From Salvia splendens (taxonomy: Eukaryota; Streptophyta; Magnoliopsida; Lamiales; Lamiaceae): a stretch of 64,000 nucleotides of DNA. The stretch is from positions 33,865,883 to 33,929,882 of the forward strand of contig NC_056039.1 in NCBI RefSeq assembly GCF_004379255.2, in the 5' to 3' direction. Under the pieces are notes generated by a model. The model worked only from the letters and a program-made list of their open reading frames with translations, made no database searches and was not told where the DNA came from. A program made the position numbers and the translations under genes. This document shows, piece by piece, positions 47,606 to 60,933 of this stretch (positions within the stretch are counted from its first letter, which is position 1; the number at the start of each line of letters is the position of its first letter).

Positions 47606-50600
47606 TTACTGCAATATCAGCTGCTGAATTACGTATGGAAGAATACCGCCATTGTTGAAGTACGCGAGCTCAACCTAAAACACACACAGTTCATGTATGA
47701 AAATAGCAAAAATTTTAATCTATAGAGCATCATAAAGTGTTGATTTTCGAAGGAAATGTACCTCGGTGTCAAAACGGACAGTGCATGTAAACTGCTTTCC
47801 ATTGTCTGTACGGACAGTTATGTCTTGGCCAGGGCGGATGTCAGATATTTTGCTGGGAAGCTCAATGGTGTAGCGTTCCTGACCCGTCAAGCCTAGTGTC
47901 TCGGCATCCTCACCAGCCTTGAAGCATAGAGGAACAATTCCCATTCCTACAAGATTACTGCGATGGATCCTTTCAAAGGATTTGGCAATCACTGCTTTAA
48001 CTCCCTGTTGAATGATTAAATAGCCAGATTAAGTTTGGATTTTCTTGTTTTGTGATAGTGCAATGGGTTAGTTAAAGCAATGACTAGCGGACTTACCAAC
48101 AACATAGGGCCCTTCGCGGCCCAATCTCTGGAGCTTCCGCTACCATACTCTGCTCCGGCCAAGATAATTGTGTCCTGCCCTGCAGTCTTGTATTTCTGGA
48201 AGATTCGTTTAGGTTAATAGTTAATACGAGTACATTTTGGTGAAAAAGTATATGTTTGTGATGTGGAATGAATTCAGAGGTAAGTCCGAGGAGATCTACC
48301 ATTGCAGCATCAAATACGGAAAGTTTCTCTCCAGTTGGAATGTGGACTGTCTTCGGGCCAACTTCCCCTTTCAACAACTTGTTGACGAGGCGGATGTTTG
48401 CAAAAGTTCCTCTTGCCATGATTTCATCATTACCACGTCGACTGCCATAGGAATTAAAGTCCTTGCGATCAACTCCACGTTCCATGAGATATTTGGCAGC
48501 GGGACTGTCCTTGTTGATGTTTCCAGCCGGTGAGATGTGATCTGTTGTAATACTGTCGCCAAAGTTCAGCAAGCAGTAGGCATCTTTTACTGAGTGTGGG
48601 CCAGGAGGATCCATGGTCATATTTTTGAAGTACGGTGGTTCGTGAATGTAAGTCGAAGTAGGATCCCATGAGTACAGCTTGTCATTCGGTACCATCAACT
48701 GATTCCACATGGGGTTACCCTTAGTGATGGCCTCGTATGTGCTCCTGAACATTTCGGGTAAAACGCTCGATTGAACCGCCTAAAAGATGCTTTCAAAGTC
48801 AGTGGGTTTGTCATTCTTAAATCATGCCGTTTAATATTATGCATACCTCAGCTACTTCCTGAGTTGATGGCCAGATATCCCTAAAGTATACTTCTCTTCC
48901 GTTCTTGCCCACACCAATTGGCTCTTTCTCGAAATCAATATCAACCTGTCGAAGGAAGCAAACATGTGATATTCATTCAGCCTTCGAGGATTAACATATT
49001 TTCAGCAAATTCAGACGTGCCCAACTCAAATTTCAAACTATGGCACTCGTTATAAATGGAACACACGCACAAAATAGGGTATTTCTCTTGTTCATGACAC
49101 TAACAGTGTGTGTGCTTCACTTAAGCTTTGGTGATTGTATAGAATTGTAATAAGACTCAATCACTAACCGTGCCAGCAAGGGCATACGCGACAACTAGAG
49201 GAGGTGAGGCAAGATAGTTTGCTCTTGTCAAGGGATGGACACGACCTTCGAAGTTACGATTACCAGAAAGTACTGCAGCTGCAACAATGTCTGAAGAACA
49301 GAGCGAAAACTGAATTAATAGAGAACAAAATTCACAAGAATGCAACAAAGCATTGACACACTAGAGTATAGCTTCAATGGTCATATTTCTTGAGATATAT
49401 ATAGACAAAGCTGCACAATTACCATTTTCTGAAATTGCAGCACCAACGGATTCATCCAAGTCACCAGAATTGCCAATGCATGTTGTACAACCATACCCGA
49501 CAATATTGAAGCCTTGGTGATTCAAGTATTCCTGCAGCCCACTGCATCATTGAAAGAACACACTTTCAGTTGTCTGCGGCAAACTATTGCACATAAAACT
49601 GAAGTCACAATTGATACCTCTTGTCTAGATACTTCTTAACAACTCCAGAGCCTGGAGCAAGGCTTGTTTTCACCCATGGTTTTACCTGATAAATTATACA
49701 GATTAGCTGTGCATGAAAACAGTATTTCAATTTGAAACCTCAGCTGCATTAATGATAAAACAGCAGACCTGCAGGCCAAAATCGTACGCTTTTTTCGCTA
49801 CGAGGCCAGCCCCAAGCATAACACTGGGGTTAGATGTGTTTGTGCAACTTGTGATTGCAGCAATCACAACACTGCCGTGCCTAAGCTCTGCCGGCTGTCC
49901 CTGGAATGAAAACTGCGCCACTTTTTCCTGTGCTTCCTTGGGAACAGCAAATCCCTACGTTGCAGTTACACAATGATTTAGTATAATTCCAGGTAAGGAA
50001 GTTCATGACATGACACTTTTCTTGAATTCTTTCAAAATAAAAAAATAAGAGTACCACAAGTCCCTACTACATTCACATCCCGTAACACTAATCAAATAAT
50101 ATAGGGCCTTTTGACTGTTATGTCCTCACCTTGAATCCAACCTTGCTATCAAGGCAAGAGTGCCAGTCAGACTTCATTTCTTTCAATGTCACGCGATCAT
50201 GAGGCCTATCAAATAAGTAAAAGAATTGGTATCATAAACACATTCAACTAATAAAGAAAAAAGGAAGCGCAGAATTCTTGGTAAAAACCTTTTTGGTCCT
50301 GAAATACATGGTTCAACATCTGACAGGTCTAGTTGCAAGTTAGATGAGTACACTCGTTCTTGTTGAGGCTGGAATTTAGAGAGAATGAAGATAGAATATT
50401 CAGAGAAGCCTAAGAATTATTCTCAAAAAACGCTATATCACAAGCAGCATAAAGTCCAACCTCATTGTAGTCAACGAACATATTGTTTGCGCGTAAATAA
50501 GCTTCAATCATTGCCACCTAAATATTGATACATTGATGGTTATATGATTAGTGAACATACAGAGTACAATGGGATAAGATCATTGTCATTATAATTTAGC

Positions 50601-53600
50601 AAATGCAGTAAAATGTGCTTACAGTCTCTTCAGTTCTGCCGGTTAATTTTAAGTATTGCAAGGTAACACGATCTACAGGGAAGAACCCCATAGTTGCACC
50701 ATACTCTGGGGACATGTTTGCAATAGTTGCTCTGTCAGCCAGCGAAATTTCACCCACGCCAGCACCTGACCAAAACAAGACATGCTTAATTAGGCGATCT
50801 AATAAAGACAAAGTGTGTGAAATGTCGAGATTGAGTATTATTACCATGAAATTCAACAAACTTTCCAACAACACCATGTTTCCTCAGCATTTGTGTCACT
50901 GTTAAAACCAAGTCAGTAGCAGTGACACCATCCCGTAACTTCCCCGATAACTTGAATCCAACCACTCCAGGCAACACCATGCTCATTGGCTGTCAGGTAA
51001 TAGCACAAGTTAGATGGTGCAAAAGCATCTTGATTTTGGAGCCATCAAAGGTAAATGAACATTGAATCTACTTCTCCAGCAATTACAGAAAAATGCATGA
51101 GATAATAGGCATAAATATACAATTAAGTGGAAGTGAATCAAGAAAACCTAGTTATTTCCAGCAAATTGTTCGTACTTTATGATCAGTAAACCAGAAAGAT
51201 ATTGAACACAGACAGCAGAGTTGACTCAAAAATAAAAGACTTCCAGTTAGAGTTCATGCCTGTCCAAGCATAGCTGCCTCCGCTTCAATACCTCCAACTC
51301 CCCATCCGGCAACTCCAAGCCCATCGATCATGGTTGTATGAGAGTCAGTCCCAACAACACTGTCTGGGTAGAGTACTCCATCGGTATTGAAGACAACACG
51401 TCCAAGATATTCAAGATTGACCTAAAACCATTGTATGGCTTGTAACTCATTATATAACATCAACATGGATTATAAGTCACAAAGTGATGGAGAAACTATA
51501 ACTTTCAAATCAAATCTGAACAATGAAAATTGTAATTTTACAGAATATAACCATACCAGAACATGTGAATCAGAACAAAATCATGCACAGATTTAAAACC
51601 ACTGATTTGGGCTATACCTGGTGCACAATACCCGATCCTGGTGGAACAACAAGCATATTTTGGAAAGCATTAGAACCCCACTTAAGAAATGCAAATCTTT
51701 CCCTGTTTCTTTGGAACTCAAGCTCCATGTTTGCTTGAACGGCATTTTCAGACCTAGCAACATCGACTTGAACTGAATGATCAATGACTAGATCTACTGG
51801 AACCTGCAGTACCATCAAACATTGAAATTAATAATCTAGAAACATTATGTTGAACCATGCTTTTCATCTTCCACAAGGATATCTTATTAGTATCATATCA
51901 TTGCTTGGCAAGCCCTTAAGATGATAATCTATTCAAATTGATTCGACAAGTTGAATTGATAATATATCATTGATTTCATCAAACTTGCATTTAGCTTTCT
52001 CTCTGATAGGAAAATAGCTTGAATAAAGCTTATGGGTATAGCTCTGAAAGAAATTGAAGCACAAAAAAAAACTAGGTGGAGCAGAGAGTTCAAAACGTTC
52101 CACCAATTCATTTTTATCCTAGATGGAAAAGTATTGCAATTTGCAACTTGATATGTCAAATTTCCTAATTCCTCAATTCATAGTTCATGAAATAAGGGAA
52201 GGGAGTTCACACATTCCTGCAATTCACTTTTATCCTAGGTGGAAAAGTATTGCAACTTGATACGTCAATTTCTAACTCCTCAAGTTGATACGTTCAAGAA
52301 ATAAGCACAAAATATGGAACATACCAATGGATTGATTTTGTCAGAATCACTGCCAAGCCTGTTCATAGCATCACGCATACAAGCAAGGTCGACGACAGCA
52401 GGTACACCAGTAAAATCCTGCCAATAGTGAGATATTTCCACATGAAATCAGCTGAGCTGTTATAATGAAGGTACACAGTAGATGTAGTTCAACCAAGACC
52501 AGTACCTGCAGAAGTACACGAGCAGGCTTGAAAGGAATCTCTACTAGCTTTGGAGAAGTTTTTTCCCAGTCAATGATTTTCTCAACATCTTCCTTAGTTA
52601 CTTGGAAGCCATCACAATTACGTATCGCTGACTCGAGAAGAATTCTGATAGAGTACGGTAGTTTATCTGTAATTACATAGCAGGCACACAAAATCCTCAT
52701 TATAAAGTTCTACTATATGACAAGAACTTTGACAGCAGATAACGTTGACAGCTACATTTGATTAAAAATGTAACATCAACTGTCAGATAGGTTATTTAAA
52801 AGTTCAATCGAGATGAGCTTATGCAGTGAAGATGGTAAGTTTTAAAAATCATGTAAAGTAAAAGAGCAAGCTTGTCCCAGGAAAATTGGAAAATATCGAT
52901 AGTAAGAGAGCTTACCTATCCTTGGATCATTTAGTGCTGGCAGGCTGTAAAACTTGCCAAATTCGCCACCACCAGGCTTTGGCAGACTAGTGAAAATTCC
53001 CTTGAAAGCATTCTCAGAAGCTGAAACCACATTACCAGGAGTAAGCTTACTTAGGACAAGCATATAAACTATGTTTCAGAAAAAATACTTAATTATAAAA
53101 TCATATCACTACATGAAACATTGTACCATTAAAACGAATAATTTACAGACAAGCCAGGGAATAAAAGTCAATTTTTTTAATATACTGAATACTGATACAG
53201 ATATACTATTAGCATGATGTATATTAATTCATTTTATATAATATTCTAGCTCAACTGTGTTCAATCCGATGCTGAAAATGACAGAACATAACAAAACAGA
53301 CAAAAATATTTCTTCAAAATAAAGAGTGTAGCCACATTCAATATACATTTCCGACTAAATGCAAAGTGATAAAGACAGGATGTGAGTCAACTTCAGTGAG
53401 GTCAAACCAAAGCTAAATTTAAGCTCACTCATTTCCAATCCAAAATTTTACTATTGTTGTAATCAAACAATTAATTAGCAATTGAACCTAATTAGGAAGA
53501 AATCACATTTAAAATAAGTAAATCTAATCCACCTCACGCCTAAACAAAAAAAGCAAAATCCAACATTTCAAAACAGATACAACTCCAACTGATCAAACAT

Positions 53601-54022
53601 AGGAGTACGATTTAACATCTACTAAACAAATCAAAATTGCACGATCAAGCAAACACTCACACCTCCATTTCCAACAGCAAACAACATAAAAAATCTCAAC
53701 AAAAAAAAAACAAAAAACGGCAATAGCACCCACCCATTGTAGCGATCTTCCGATGCAACAGACTATCAGAAGCCGAGGAAGCGATCCTGATCTGGCTAGT
53801 AGGCGAATTCCACCCAGCGCCGTGGCTCCACCGAGCCGCCGCAGACAAAAAGCTCAGAGATCGGAGATTCTGCTGCCCTACGGAGTGAGAGCCAGCACCA
53901 GCACCACCAACACTGGGACGCGAAGGCGCAGCTGGTTTCCTAGAGAGAGAGGAGAGAGTCCTTCGGGTAGAGGAGTGAGAAGCCCTCTTTAGGAGAGCGG
54001 AGGTGCCACTGGTTATATACAT
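47606..54022 (-). CDS. ACO: Aconitate hydratase, mitochondrial-type
   Basis: Twenty exons join in frame to 993 aa: 54022-53734, 53020-52916, 52666-52506, 52417-52325, 51803-51618, 51421-51260, 50989-50845, 50765-50623, 50517-50461, 50368-50289, 50205-50130, 49954-49769, 49685-49618, 49541-49423, 49290-49169, 48945-48847, 48779-48300, 48195-48097, 48004-47762, 47674-47606. It interconverts citrate and isocitrate with a 4Fe-4S cluster; plant forms act in mitochondria and cytosol. Residues 1 to about 95 are Ser/Arg/Ala-rich, fitting a mitochondrial presequence. Cluster cysteines are seen at about C536 ([12 protein letters not shown]) and C602/C605 ([12 protein letters not shown]). The swivel domain has [15 protein letters not shown] and [16 protein letters not shown]. 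Length and exon count match plant aconitases. The donor after exon 6 is GC, not GT (51259-51258). Confidence 0.95.
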
Positions 54023-56202
54023 GACGCCGAAATCGCAATTGAAAAGAGCGTGTGCCTGTCACATCCAAACAGAAACAAAAATCGGCGCAGAGATAAGGAG
54101 ATGTATGGGGATGAGAGAGGGGAATCGAAGTGCGTGCCTGCGGATGAAGATGGTGATTATATATGTATAAATATATGTGAAAATGATTAGAAGAAATCAG
54201 AGGAATTTGGGGAGGAAGATGACGACTTTGATTTTTTCTTCGCTTTTTATATCCTTTTTTGTGGCCAAATTGGACACGGCACATTCGGCAAAGGCCACCA
54301 ACGCTTTCTGTGGTCACTTGTCTATTTTTTTCATCTAATTTTCAATTAAACAATAAACTCTAATTAAATTTGTTTCCAAAATAAATCATTAAATTAAAAT
54401 AATGAGAAAATTGCCAGAATTTTAATAACATTTTCCAACAATTCTATCGTATTTACAAATTCTGAAGTATCATGTGTCTTAATTTTATTTGGTATATTAA
54501 ACGAGTTTATGTAGCCAAACATTTTGTCACATATATTTTCTGTCTACTAACTAGATAAGTATAATTTCTCCAAATATAAAATTATAAAATTATTTATAAG
54601 CGGTTAAAATTATAGTCATGTAATCTTATTTTCCCAACAAATTTATTCTAAAAAACTTACTCCACTTTATTTTTCGATATAAATGTGAAGTAGGATGCAT
54701 TTCAAGGTAAATTATAAATACTCCTATAAATTTGTAGTACTTTGTATTTTCACTAACTTGGGCATTACGAAAGTCATCATAAATGTGAAGTAAACATATT
54801 ATTTAGACTTAAAATTCAAATTGAAATCTTTTTGATTTGTGTGTATTTCTTAAATAGGAAACTTTCATATCCTTATATTTCTATTTTTTGTGCAGAACAA
54901 TTGAAAATATGTGACCACATACTGAAAATGATATTTCATTATCATGTCTCAAATCTACATTTGTACTCGACAATTTGAAATAGGTAACCTAGCTACAACA
55001 ATTAAATTCAGTTAAAGGTTGCTTTTTTTATTTAAAAGTAGCACTATAATCTATTTTTGGAGATGTCGACAAATTGAAATAGGTAATCTAACTGTAAGAA
55101 TTAAATTCAGTTAAAAGAATGGTTTTAATTTAAAAAGTATCTATTATTCTTATGTTTATAACTCATGACCAACTTAGGCAATTGGATAATTATACAATGC
55201 AAGTGAGGAAAATGACAAGGTTTTTATTTATGATTTAAAAATCCATCCCAATTAAAATTCAGTCAACCCATAATTATAATTTTATTATGGAATATTGGTC
55301 TGTAAAACCATAAATTTTGCCTAAAAATTTGGTATTTCCCACGAACTTTAAAATTGGTTTATAATATCACAAACTTTGTATTTTGTTTGGTATTTCTCAA
55401 ACTAACTCAAATAAGATATTTTCATCAAAATCTTATTTTACGTGGGCAGCCGTGATGCATTTTATGATATTTTAAACCATTTTTTTAAGTTTATAACAAA
55501 TAGGATAAAAAAAATCACATTGAAAATCACGCTGATTTAATTGTGTCAAGTATGATAAAAAAATCCTCGTTAATCAAATACAGTGATTAAACATGTTTTG
55601 GTAAATATAAAGAAACTTTAAACAAAGAAACTTCGCAACTTTAATTTTTAATTAAATGGCCACGATATATCGTTTATTCTCTAGTTATCGTTCGTTACTA
55701 AATTGACTCTCTTTCAGTTGAATAGTAGACCTTTTGAATATGCGAAACGTCAATAATATTCATGTAGTAGGTTTTCAATGATTGATAAGTTACTCGATTC
55801 ATTTAATTGGCTTTCTTGAGATATAAATATGTTTAATGATTCACATACTTTTTTTAATACCTAAATATTTATTTCACAATTTGATGAATCAAAACGGCCA
55901 ATTTTAAAAGCTTGACATCATTTTAAACTCAACCAATTGAATTTAAATTCAATTATACTTATTTAAAGCCATATCCACAAATATTTTGGTTCAACCAAAG
56001 GTGGAAAGGCCCACACCAACACACTTTCAAGGGACAACATAAAGTCTTAACAAAATATTTCAATCAAAACAAGCTTTTATTTATGAAGCACAACAAAGTA
56101 GTACAATGGAGAATATCACACTCTAAACAAGCACAATACACTTACCATCTTACCAGTTCATGCTCACAACATTAGGATAGGGATTTAGAAAATCCGTGGC
56201 GA
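54023..56202. other. Aconitase upstream region and intergenic DNA
   Basis: The first 250 bp are probably aconitase leader and promoter. The rest is AT-rich with no gene, MITE or LTR that I can support. The open frame at 53940-54317 overlaps the aconitase first exon in another frame and is not called. Confidence 0.45.
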
Positions 56203-58349
56203 TCAATTCGACAAGAAACGGCCCATCCATGAGTTGAAACGCGACCAAGCCTGCTCGACCGCTGCCTCATCCTTGTCGTGCAACCCCATCTTCTTCCTTC
56301 TCTCTGCCCCTTCAGGCGAACAGTTCATGAAAGCATGCCCGATTCCGGGATAAAAGTAAACCTCATGGGGGATTCCTGATGCCTTCAGCTTCTCTTCCAA
56401 ATCTTTACCAGTCTGGAGAAAATGTCTCACATTCAACAAACAAACGTTCGATATTCAAATAAACGTTTGCACAAATAACGTGTTTCTCACAATGATAGGC
56501 CGATAACTCTACACCATGTTCTTGTCACAAGAAAAGACCAAAATGACCCTTGATGTAATCAGACCGAAAAAATGCAGCGAAAAGTGAAAAAGTCTTTCTA
56601 GCGATAATAAGTTACAAATTGTCTAAGGGCTAATGGTGCGAATAAAACTCATCGGGGAACGCACATGCGAAATCATTAATGTCCAGGGACTAAATTTGCA
56701 GTTCGCTCTTTAGATAAATCACTTTAAATCCTACACAATACCAGCCTTATAAAAAATGTTGCGAACTTTGAGAAATATTATGTAAATCGAACTATAAGCT
56801 TCGTATAAAAAATGTCTAGTGCCAATGAGTAGCAAGCCACGTCGAGATTCCAGGTCCGGAAAATGGATGCTATACATTTTTTATACTACAAATTTGATAG
56901 ATAGTTTGGGATTCAAATATTATTTCACAAGAAGTTCGGAAGCTCAACTTGAAGATCCTGAATCAAATTTCGAGTGCACAATAAAAACATATCAAGAAGT
57001 GATACCTTTATATCTGAGAACCCGATAAAACCATCAAGTTCACCAAAGTGAGCCTGCACTGGAGCTTTAGCATTGGCAGGATCTGCAAGCTGAGGTGAAG
57101 GCACTCCGTAGAAAGATACCACGGCATCAACTCCTGGTACCAAAACAGAACTTGCAATAGCAAGAGCACCGCCCATGCAGTACCCAGTTACACCAACCTA
57201 ATTCGAGAAATCTCATTAGCATAGTATACCAGTCAGAATAAAGCCATCTCCATATACAAAATCACGAGGAAATTCTCATTAATTAGATTGAGCTTGTGTT
57301 AATTGCAAGCTATGTCGCTTCAAAAGTCCCGAGATGAAGTTTATGACACGACATTACTGTCAAATATCGAAGGTTTTATAACTTATATCCTAAAACCAAT
57401 CGGATCTGATGTAAACATATGCAACTGAGCTAATACCGGCATTCAAATTAGGAGCTACGCTGTACATTGCACACTCCTTTCAACTCGATAACCACAAACA
57501 AATACTGGTGATCGACATAAGCAACGAGTTCAACACTAAAAACAAGATATCAACTACGAACACCCCACAAACTAGTAGACACTGAAAAAATAGGAAATTC
57601 AGCAGTTAACCTTCTTAGAGCCATTTTCCTTGAGCCAATTGACTGAGGCCTCGATATCCTTCACAGCGCCTTGCCAATCGAGACCCTCCATCAAATGCTG
57701 AGCTTCTGCGACCTCCAAACCGACCTTCCCTCTGTACAAACTACATTACACGAAAAAAAAGACTTCAATACTCAACACCTCAAAAAACAGAAGGCACTAG
57801 CAAAACCGAGAAATTCAAGCTAGATTAACACGGGAATCGACTGTGTCTTACTCCGGAATCAATGCCTTGTAGCCTGACCCCAACTGAGAGATTTTTTGGG
57901 CGTGATTCTTGACCTCAAAATCAACACCCCACCATTCTTGAAGCACAACAATCCCAGGAGCATTGTCTTTCCCAATCACGTAGGCATCAAATGTCTATTA
58001 AATTCATTTAACCGGACATGATTAGACCCCAAAAATAAAAACAAAATCATAAAATGGAAACAGGGAAATCGAGGAAAGTGCAGTCAACAAATGTTATCAA
58101 TTTCACATACAACTTTGCAATCTAGCTCAAAAGCAATTACTGAAAAATAAGAAATAAATTGGGCCCTCGGATGAAGAACTCATCAAAATCCGAACTTTCT
58201 CGAGTCAAATTGAGATGAAATGCGATTAAGACAAAACCCAGAAAAGTTGGAATGAACAAGCTCAGAACTCAGACGTAAACGCAAATGAGACGCGGGCTTA
58301 CCCCGTTGTCCCTCTGAATCTGGACTTTCTTGAATGGTGAAGAGGCCAT
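56203..58349 (-). CDS. Dienelactone hydrolase family protein (carboxymethylenebutenolidase-like)
   Basis: Five exons (58349-58302, 57994-57852, 57740-57611, 57197-57006, 56412-56203) join in frame to 240 aa. It starts MASSPFKKVQIQRDNG and has no obvious targeting peptide, so it is likely cytosolic. The alpha/beta-hydrolase fold is clear: GIVVLQEWWGVDFEVKN, ALIPD, VGVTGYCMGGALAIASS with nucleophile C114, HFGELDGF with D162, and YPGIGHAFMN with H197. Together these form the Cys-Asp-His triad of dienelactone hydrolases. Bacterial members open dienelactones in chloroaromatic breakdown. The plant substrate is not known from sequence, and I infer only a hydrolase acting on lactone or ester bonds. 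The length is normal and all splice sites are GT-AG. Confidence 0.93.
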
Positions 58350-59144
58350 TGCACGAACCTGAGAGAGATGACTGGAGAGAATTGCAAGGTAGAAGGTGGA
58401 AGGAGTGGACTTTATTGATAATCCCTGTCAAGATTTCTTAAATTCAATCTCTAAAACTAGTTTGGGCTTTCTTAAATTCAACCTCTATAATACTACGAGA
58501 TTTTAGTAGATCTATTTTTATAATATGAGAAAAAAAAATTGAAAAGAAATTTTAAATCAGATGAAGTATTTGTTAATTGTCATTTTCTCTTATTAAGTTG
58601 ATAATTGTCTAATTTTATTTTATTATGAAATTAGTATTTTTTTTTACTTGGGATGAGAAAAAGGTTGGATTAAAATCTTAAATTTTTTGTTATAGGATAT
58701 GATAGGAGATTATACCGACTATAACAACGTCAATTAAGTGATTAAAATGTGATATATTTCGTTGAATAATTTTCGCTAAAAATGTACAATTTTTATCGTT
58801 ACTACTTACTACTACAATTATCGCTAACCCTATAATCACAAAAGAGAAGTAGGAGCAGAATCTGTGGAGCCCACAACTTTTTAATATTCTCCATCCCATT
58901 AAATATTAAACATTTGCTTTTGTCACGAGATGTTATGCAGTGTTGTTTTTTAAGTTAATAAAAAAAATAAATTAAGAGAAATGAAGATATAGAGATAATA
59001 TTTTTTCTATTTTACGAAATGTTTCATTTTTAACGAGGCAATTTCATTTTTGATAGAACCGAATGATTAAAAATATATGCGACTAAGACAGAAGAGCAAA
59101 GAGAAATTGAGAGATTGCGTTATTGTTATTTGGCTTATATCTAA
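58350..59144. other. Hydrolase gene upstream region and intergenic DNA
   Basis: Promoter side of the dienelactone hydrolase gene, then AT-rich sequence. I see no gene. Confidence 0.45.
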
Positions 59145-60930
59145 GACCATCCACAGCGGAGGACGGCGTCCGTGCCGCTGAGCAGCTGACGTGGCGGTCG
59201 CGGATTGGCCAACGGTAATGCCGTTGGCGTTTTCGTTTTTCTTTTTTTAAAAAAAATCAATTTAATTAAAAAAATCTAAATTAAATAAAAAAAATATTTT
59301 CCCACTTCCCAATAAATTATATCCGTTTTCTCCCCACTTTTAATTTTTTTTTCAATTTTTTTCCCCAAAATTCACAATTTCATCTATAAATACCTCTACT
59401 TCCACACAAAAAATTCCACACCACACTACACAATTCTCATCTAAATTCTCTCATCTTCTCTTTATCAATTCTCAATCTTTCACTCTTACTCAAAAAATGT
59501 TCGGCTCCAGCGATCAGCCCTCCGACTCCCACAGTTGGAACCACGAATGGTTCGGCTCACAACCATTCCCTAGTCCGGAAACGCAATTTTTGGCCCCTCC
59601 TCAAACCCAAGGTTCTCAAGTTTCAGGTGGTTACCGGCCTTACCCGGTGGACGACTAAGATGCCTCCGATGGACGATACGGGTGGGCACCCGAACCTAGA
59701 TCGGGAGGGAGCGGCCGCTCTCAAACTCCTCCTCTTCCTACTCCTACTCCTACTCCTCGTGGTGTCCGCATCCTGTACACTCCGGCGGAGATGGATTAAT
59801 TATTCAAAGTCTATTTGATTATCTCTGAAGATCCGGAGGTTGGCACGAACCAAAGCAGGGATAGGTTTTGATGGCGCGTCTCTCGCCGGTACAATGAAAA
59901 CCGCCCGGCTGGAACCATCGAGCGCAATGAGAGTATGGTGTGCAATGTCATATTCAGAGCCAACGAAGAAATCCAAAAGTTCCAGAGGTATTACCTCCAG
60001 GAAGAGCGGTCGGCGGGGAGCGGCAGGAGCGAGCTCGACATCATCAGTGCCACCTTGGCGACCTACCAATCCCTAAATTACAAACCGTTCAAGTACCTCA
60101 GCGCTTGGCAGGAGGTGCGTGTCCATCCGAAGTATAGGGGAGGCGTATCATCCTCCTCCAGCTCCTCCAGCAAACGGTCGAGGTCGGTATCCCTATCCGA
60201 CGCCGTCGAGGATGAGGTGGCTAGCCAGCTCGCCGGAGCTAACTTGAGTAGCTCCGACGCCGGCCCGAGCAGTTCCCAACGCCGGCCGCAAGGAAGGAAG
60301 AAGACGACAACCAACCACCGTCGCGCCGCGACTCCATCCGCCCCCCGCTCCCGCTCCCTTTGTGCCACCTCAACCTCCCACCAACTCGTTGTGGGCCCTT
60401 TTGGCCCAACTCAATTTGGCAGATAGGTCAAATATGACCCCCGAGCAACTAGATTCACATTTGGCAATGATACGGGGTCTCCGAAGAACATTGGGGATAG
60501 GGCCAGAGGAATAGTCTTCCACGAGGGTATTTTTTAGCTTTTAATTATGTATTTTTTATTTTTTAGGATTTTAATTATGTATTTTTATTTTTTAGGATTT
60601 TAATTATGTAATTGTTAATTTTTAGGATTTTAAGTATGTAATTTTTATTTTTTAGGATTTTAATTATGTAATTGTTAATTTTTAGGATTTTAAGTTTGTA
60701 ATTTTTATTTTTTAGGATTTAATTATGTAATTTTTATATTTTAATATATTTTTAGTAATTGAAATATTTAAATTAAATAATGGAATGGTGAGACCCTTGA
60801 GCATGTCCTTGAGGAAGAGTATGGATGTGGGTGTTATGCTCTTGGAGAAGAGCAGAGAGTAAAAAAAATAATAAAAGTGGGTCCGAGCCCATATTCGTGC
60901 TCTTGCCAAAGAGTACGGATGTGGATGTTC
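59145..60930 (+). mobile_element. PIF/Harbinger element C, degraded relative of element A
   Basis: 1786 bp with TAA at 59142-59144 and 60931-60933. The ends are GACCATCCACAGCGG and, reverse-complemented, GAACATCCACATCCG. The coding region aligns along its length with the Myb-like gene of element A but is broken. The 3' part has about eight near-tandem copies of a unit like TTTTTAGGATTTTAATTATG (60535-60725). The same word is repeated about three times in A (27890-27970) and twice in B. Confidence 0.88.
59497..60514 (+). pseudogene. Harbinger Myb-like accessory protein, broken copy
   Basis: It starts MFGSSDQPSDSHSWNHEWFG, clearly related to element A's protein (WNPEWFGSQPF). In-frame stops follow after YRPYPVDD (near 59656), after TPAEMD (near 59797) and in place of a tryptophan before RVS (near 59868). 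The rest is readable (NVIFRANEEIQKFQRYYLQE, FKYLSAWQEVRVHPKYRG) but shifts frame near 60350. Not functional. Confidence 0.85.
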
Positions 60931-60933
60931 TAA

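Noticed and set aside
47720..47992. Aconitase exon read as a separate small gene ending [13 protein letters not shown]
   Set aside because: The tail is intron sequence; the donor after TVRFDTE joins to the final exon.
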